Position numbers and translations under genes: made by a program. The notes beneath the pieces are model-generated. The model had not been told where the DNA came from and did no database searches. It worked only from the letters and a program-made list of their open reading frames with translations. From Anaerolineales bacterium (GTDB lineage Bacteria > Chloroflexota > Anaerolineae > Anaerolineales > DRMV01), in assembly GCA_015494815.1 (NCBI GenBank), contig WGAK01000250.1:1-5502 (forward strand): DNA of 5,502 nucleotides, written 5' to 3'. Positions 5,266 through 5,502 of this stretch are shown here, piece after piece (within the stretch, counting starts at the first letter, position 1; each line of letters starts with the position of its first letter).

Positions 5266-5502
5266 ACGCGTCCGCACGGCGATGATACAGAAAATCCACG
5301 GCCGGGCGCCCCTGGGCCTGGGCCTTGCGCTCGAACTTGGTGGTGGGGCGGCGTTGGCGCGCCGGCGGGTAGGGCCCGCCGCGCGGGTTGGCGTTGCGGA
5401 AGGCGGGGTGGGTGTCCAGCACCGCGGCGATGTGGGCCGCGTAGTCGGGCCAATCGGTAACCACATGCAGCCAGCCGCCGGGCTTGAGTTTGCGGGCCAA
5501 CA
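5198..5502 (-). CDS. trmB: tRNA (guanine-N7-)-methyltransferase, C-terminal part
   Basis: Only the last ~101 codons are in the window; the gene continues past the right edge, so its start is not visible. The product matches the C-terminal third of TrmB, the SAM-dependent enzyme that makes m7G46 in the tRNA variable loop. KPGGWLHVVTDWPDYAAHI corresponds to the strand and helix with the conserved TDW. RRPTTKFERKAQAQGRPAVDFLY matches the conserved TKFE block and final strand. TrmB proteins usually end close to the equivalent of DFLYHRR. Here about 25 further residues (ADAFNAARPP... to RRDPCA) follow before the TGA at 5200-5198. That tail is encoded mostly antisense to the conserved C-terminus of tldD, giving a 68-bp tail-to-tail overlap. 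Identification is by motif recognition. Confidence 0.9.
   Translation of the reverse strand, partial: LARKLKPGGWLHVVTDWPDYAAHIAAVLDTHPAFRNANPRGGPYPPARQRRPTTKFERKAQAQGRPAVDFLYHRRADAFNAARPPAHSETGPAPRRDPCA

Noticed and set aside
3343..5466. 707-codon open frame on the minus strand
   Set aside because: It is antisense to the deacetylase and tldD genes, is rich in Arg/Gly/His/Pro as expected from the complement of GC-rich coding DNA, and lacks any recognisable domain.
1..5502. CRISPR array, IS element or phage genes
   Set aside because: No regularly spaced direct repeats, transposase or integrase motifs, or phage structural genes were seen on either strand.

Overview
This is a GC-rich chromosomal window, probably from a Chloroflexota-type bacterium (Anaerolineae or a relative) or a similar environmental lineage. 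The evidence is the high GC, a TldD with the HESCGHPIELDRVLG-type active site, a class IV-like deacetylase, and an 88-bp palindromic repeat of the 'GTCATTGCGAG' style common in such genomes. The taxonomic call is inference. No phage, plasmid, IS or CRISPR signature was found.

Layout. Bases 1-408 hold no convincing gene. They carry a near-consensus extended -10 promoter (100-127) and a ~275-nt, GC-rich, structured leader ending in a hairpin that covers the ribosome binding site of the first gene. Two secreted lipoproteins of unknown function follow on the + strand (409-1188 and 1453-2391). Between them lie a weak terminator candidate, an 88-bp palindromic repeat and a structured leader for the second gene. 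Bases 2392-2648 have no gene but contain a perfect 14-bp inverted repeat. Next come a tRNA-Val(UAC) with its own promoter and an intrinsic terminator (2649-2767), a class IV-like zinc deacetylase (2811-3815) and, 7 bp downstream, a full-length TldD metalloprotease (3823-5265). The 3' part of trmB, encoding tRNA (guanine-N7-)-methyltransferase, enters from the right on the minus strand and overlaps the end of tldD tail to tail by 68 bp.

How the parts fit. The deacetylase and tldD look like a two-gene transcription unit, although tldD also has a promoter-like sequence inside the deacetylase C-terminus. TldD normally works as a heterodimer with TldE/PmbA, and no partner gene lies in this window. 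The lipoprotein pair is probably surface-exposed, with Cys-containing globular domains on Pro/Ala-rich linkers. The least explained parts are the structured leader at 134-408 and the inverted repeat at 2494-2531. Neither matches a known RNA class I could recognise by eye.
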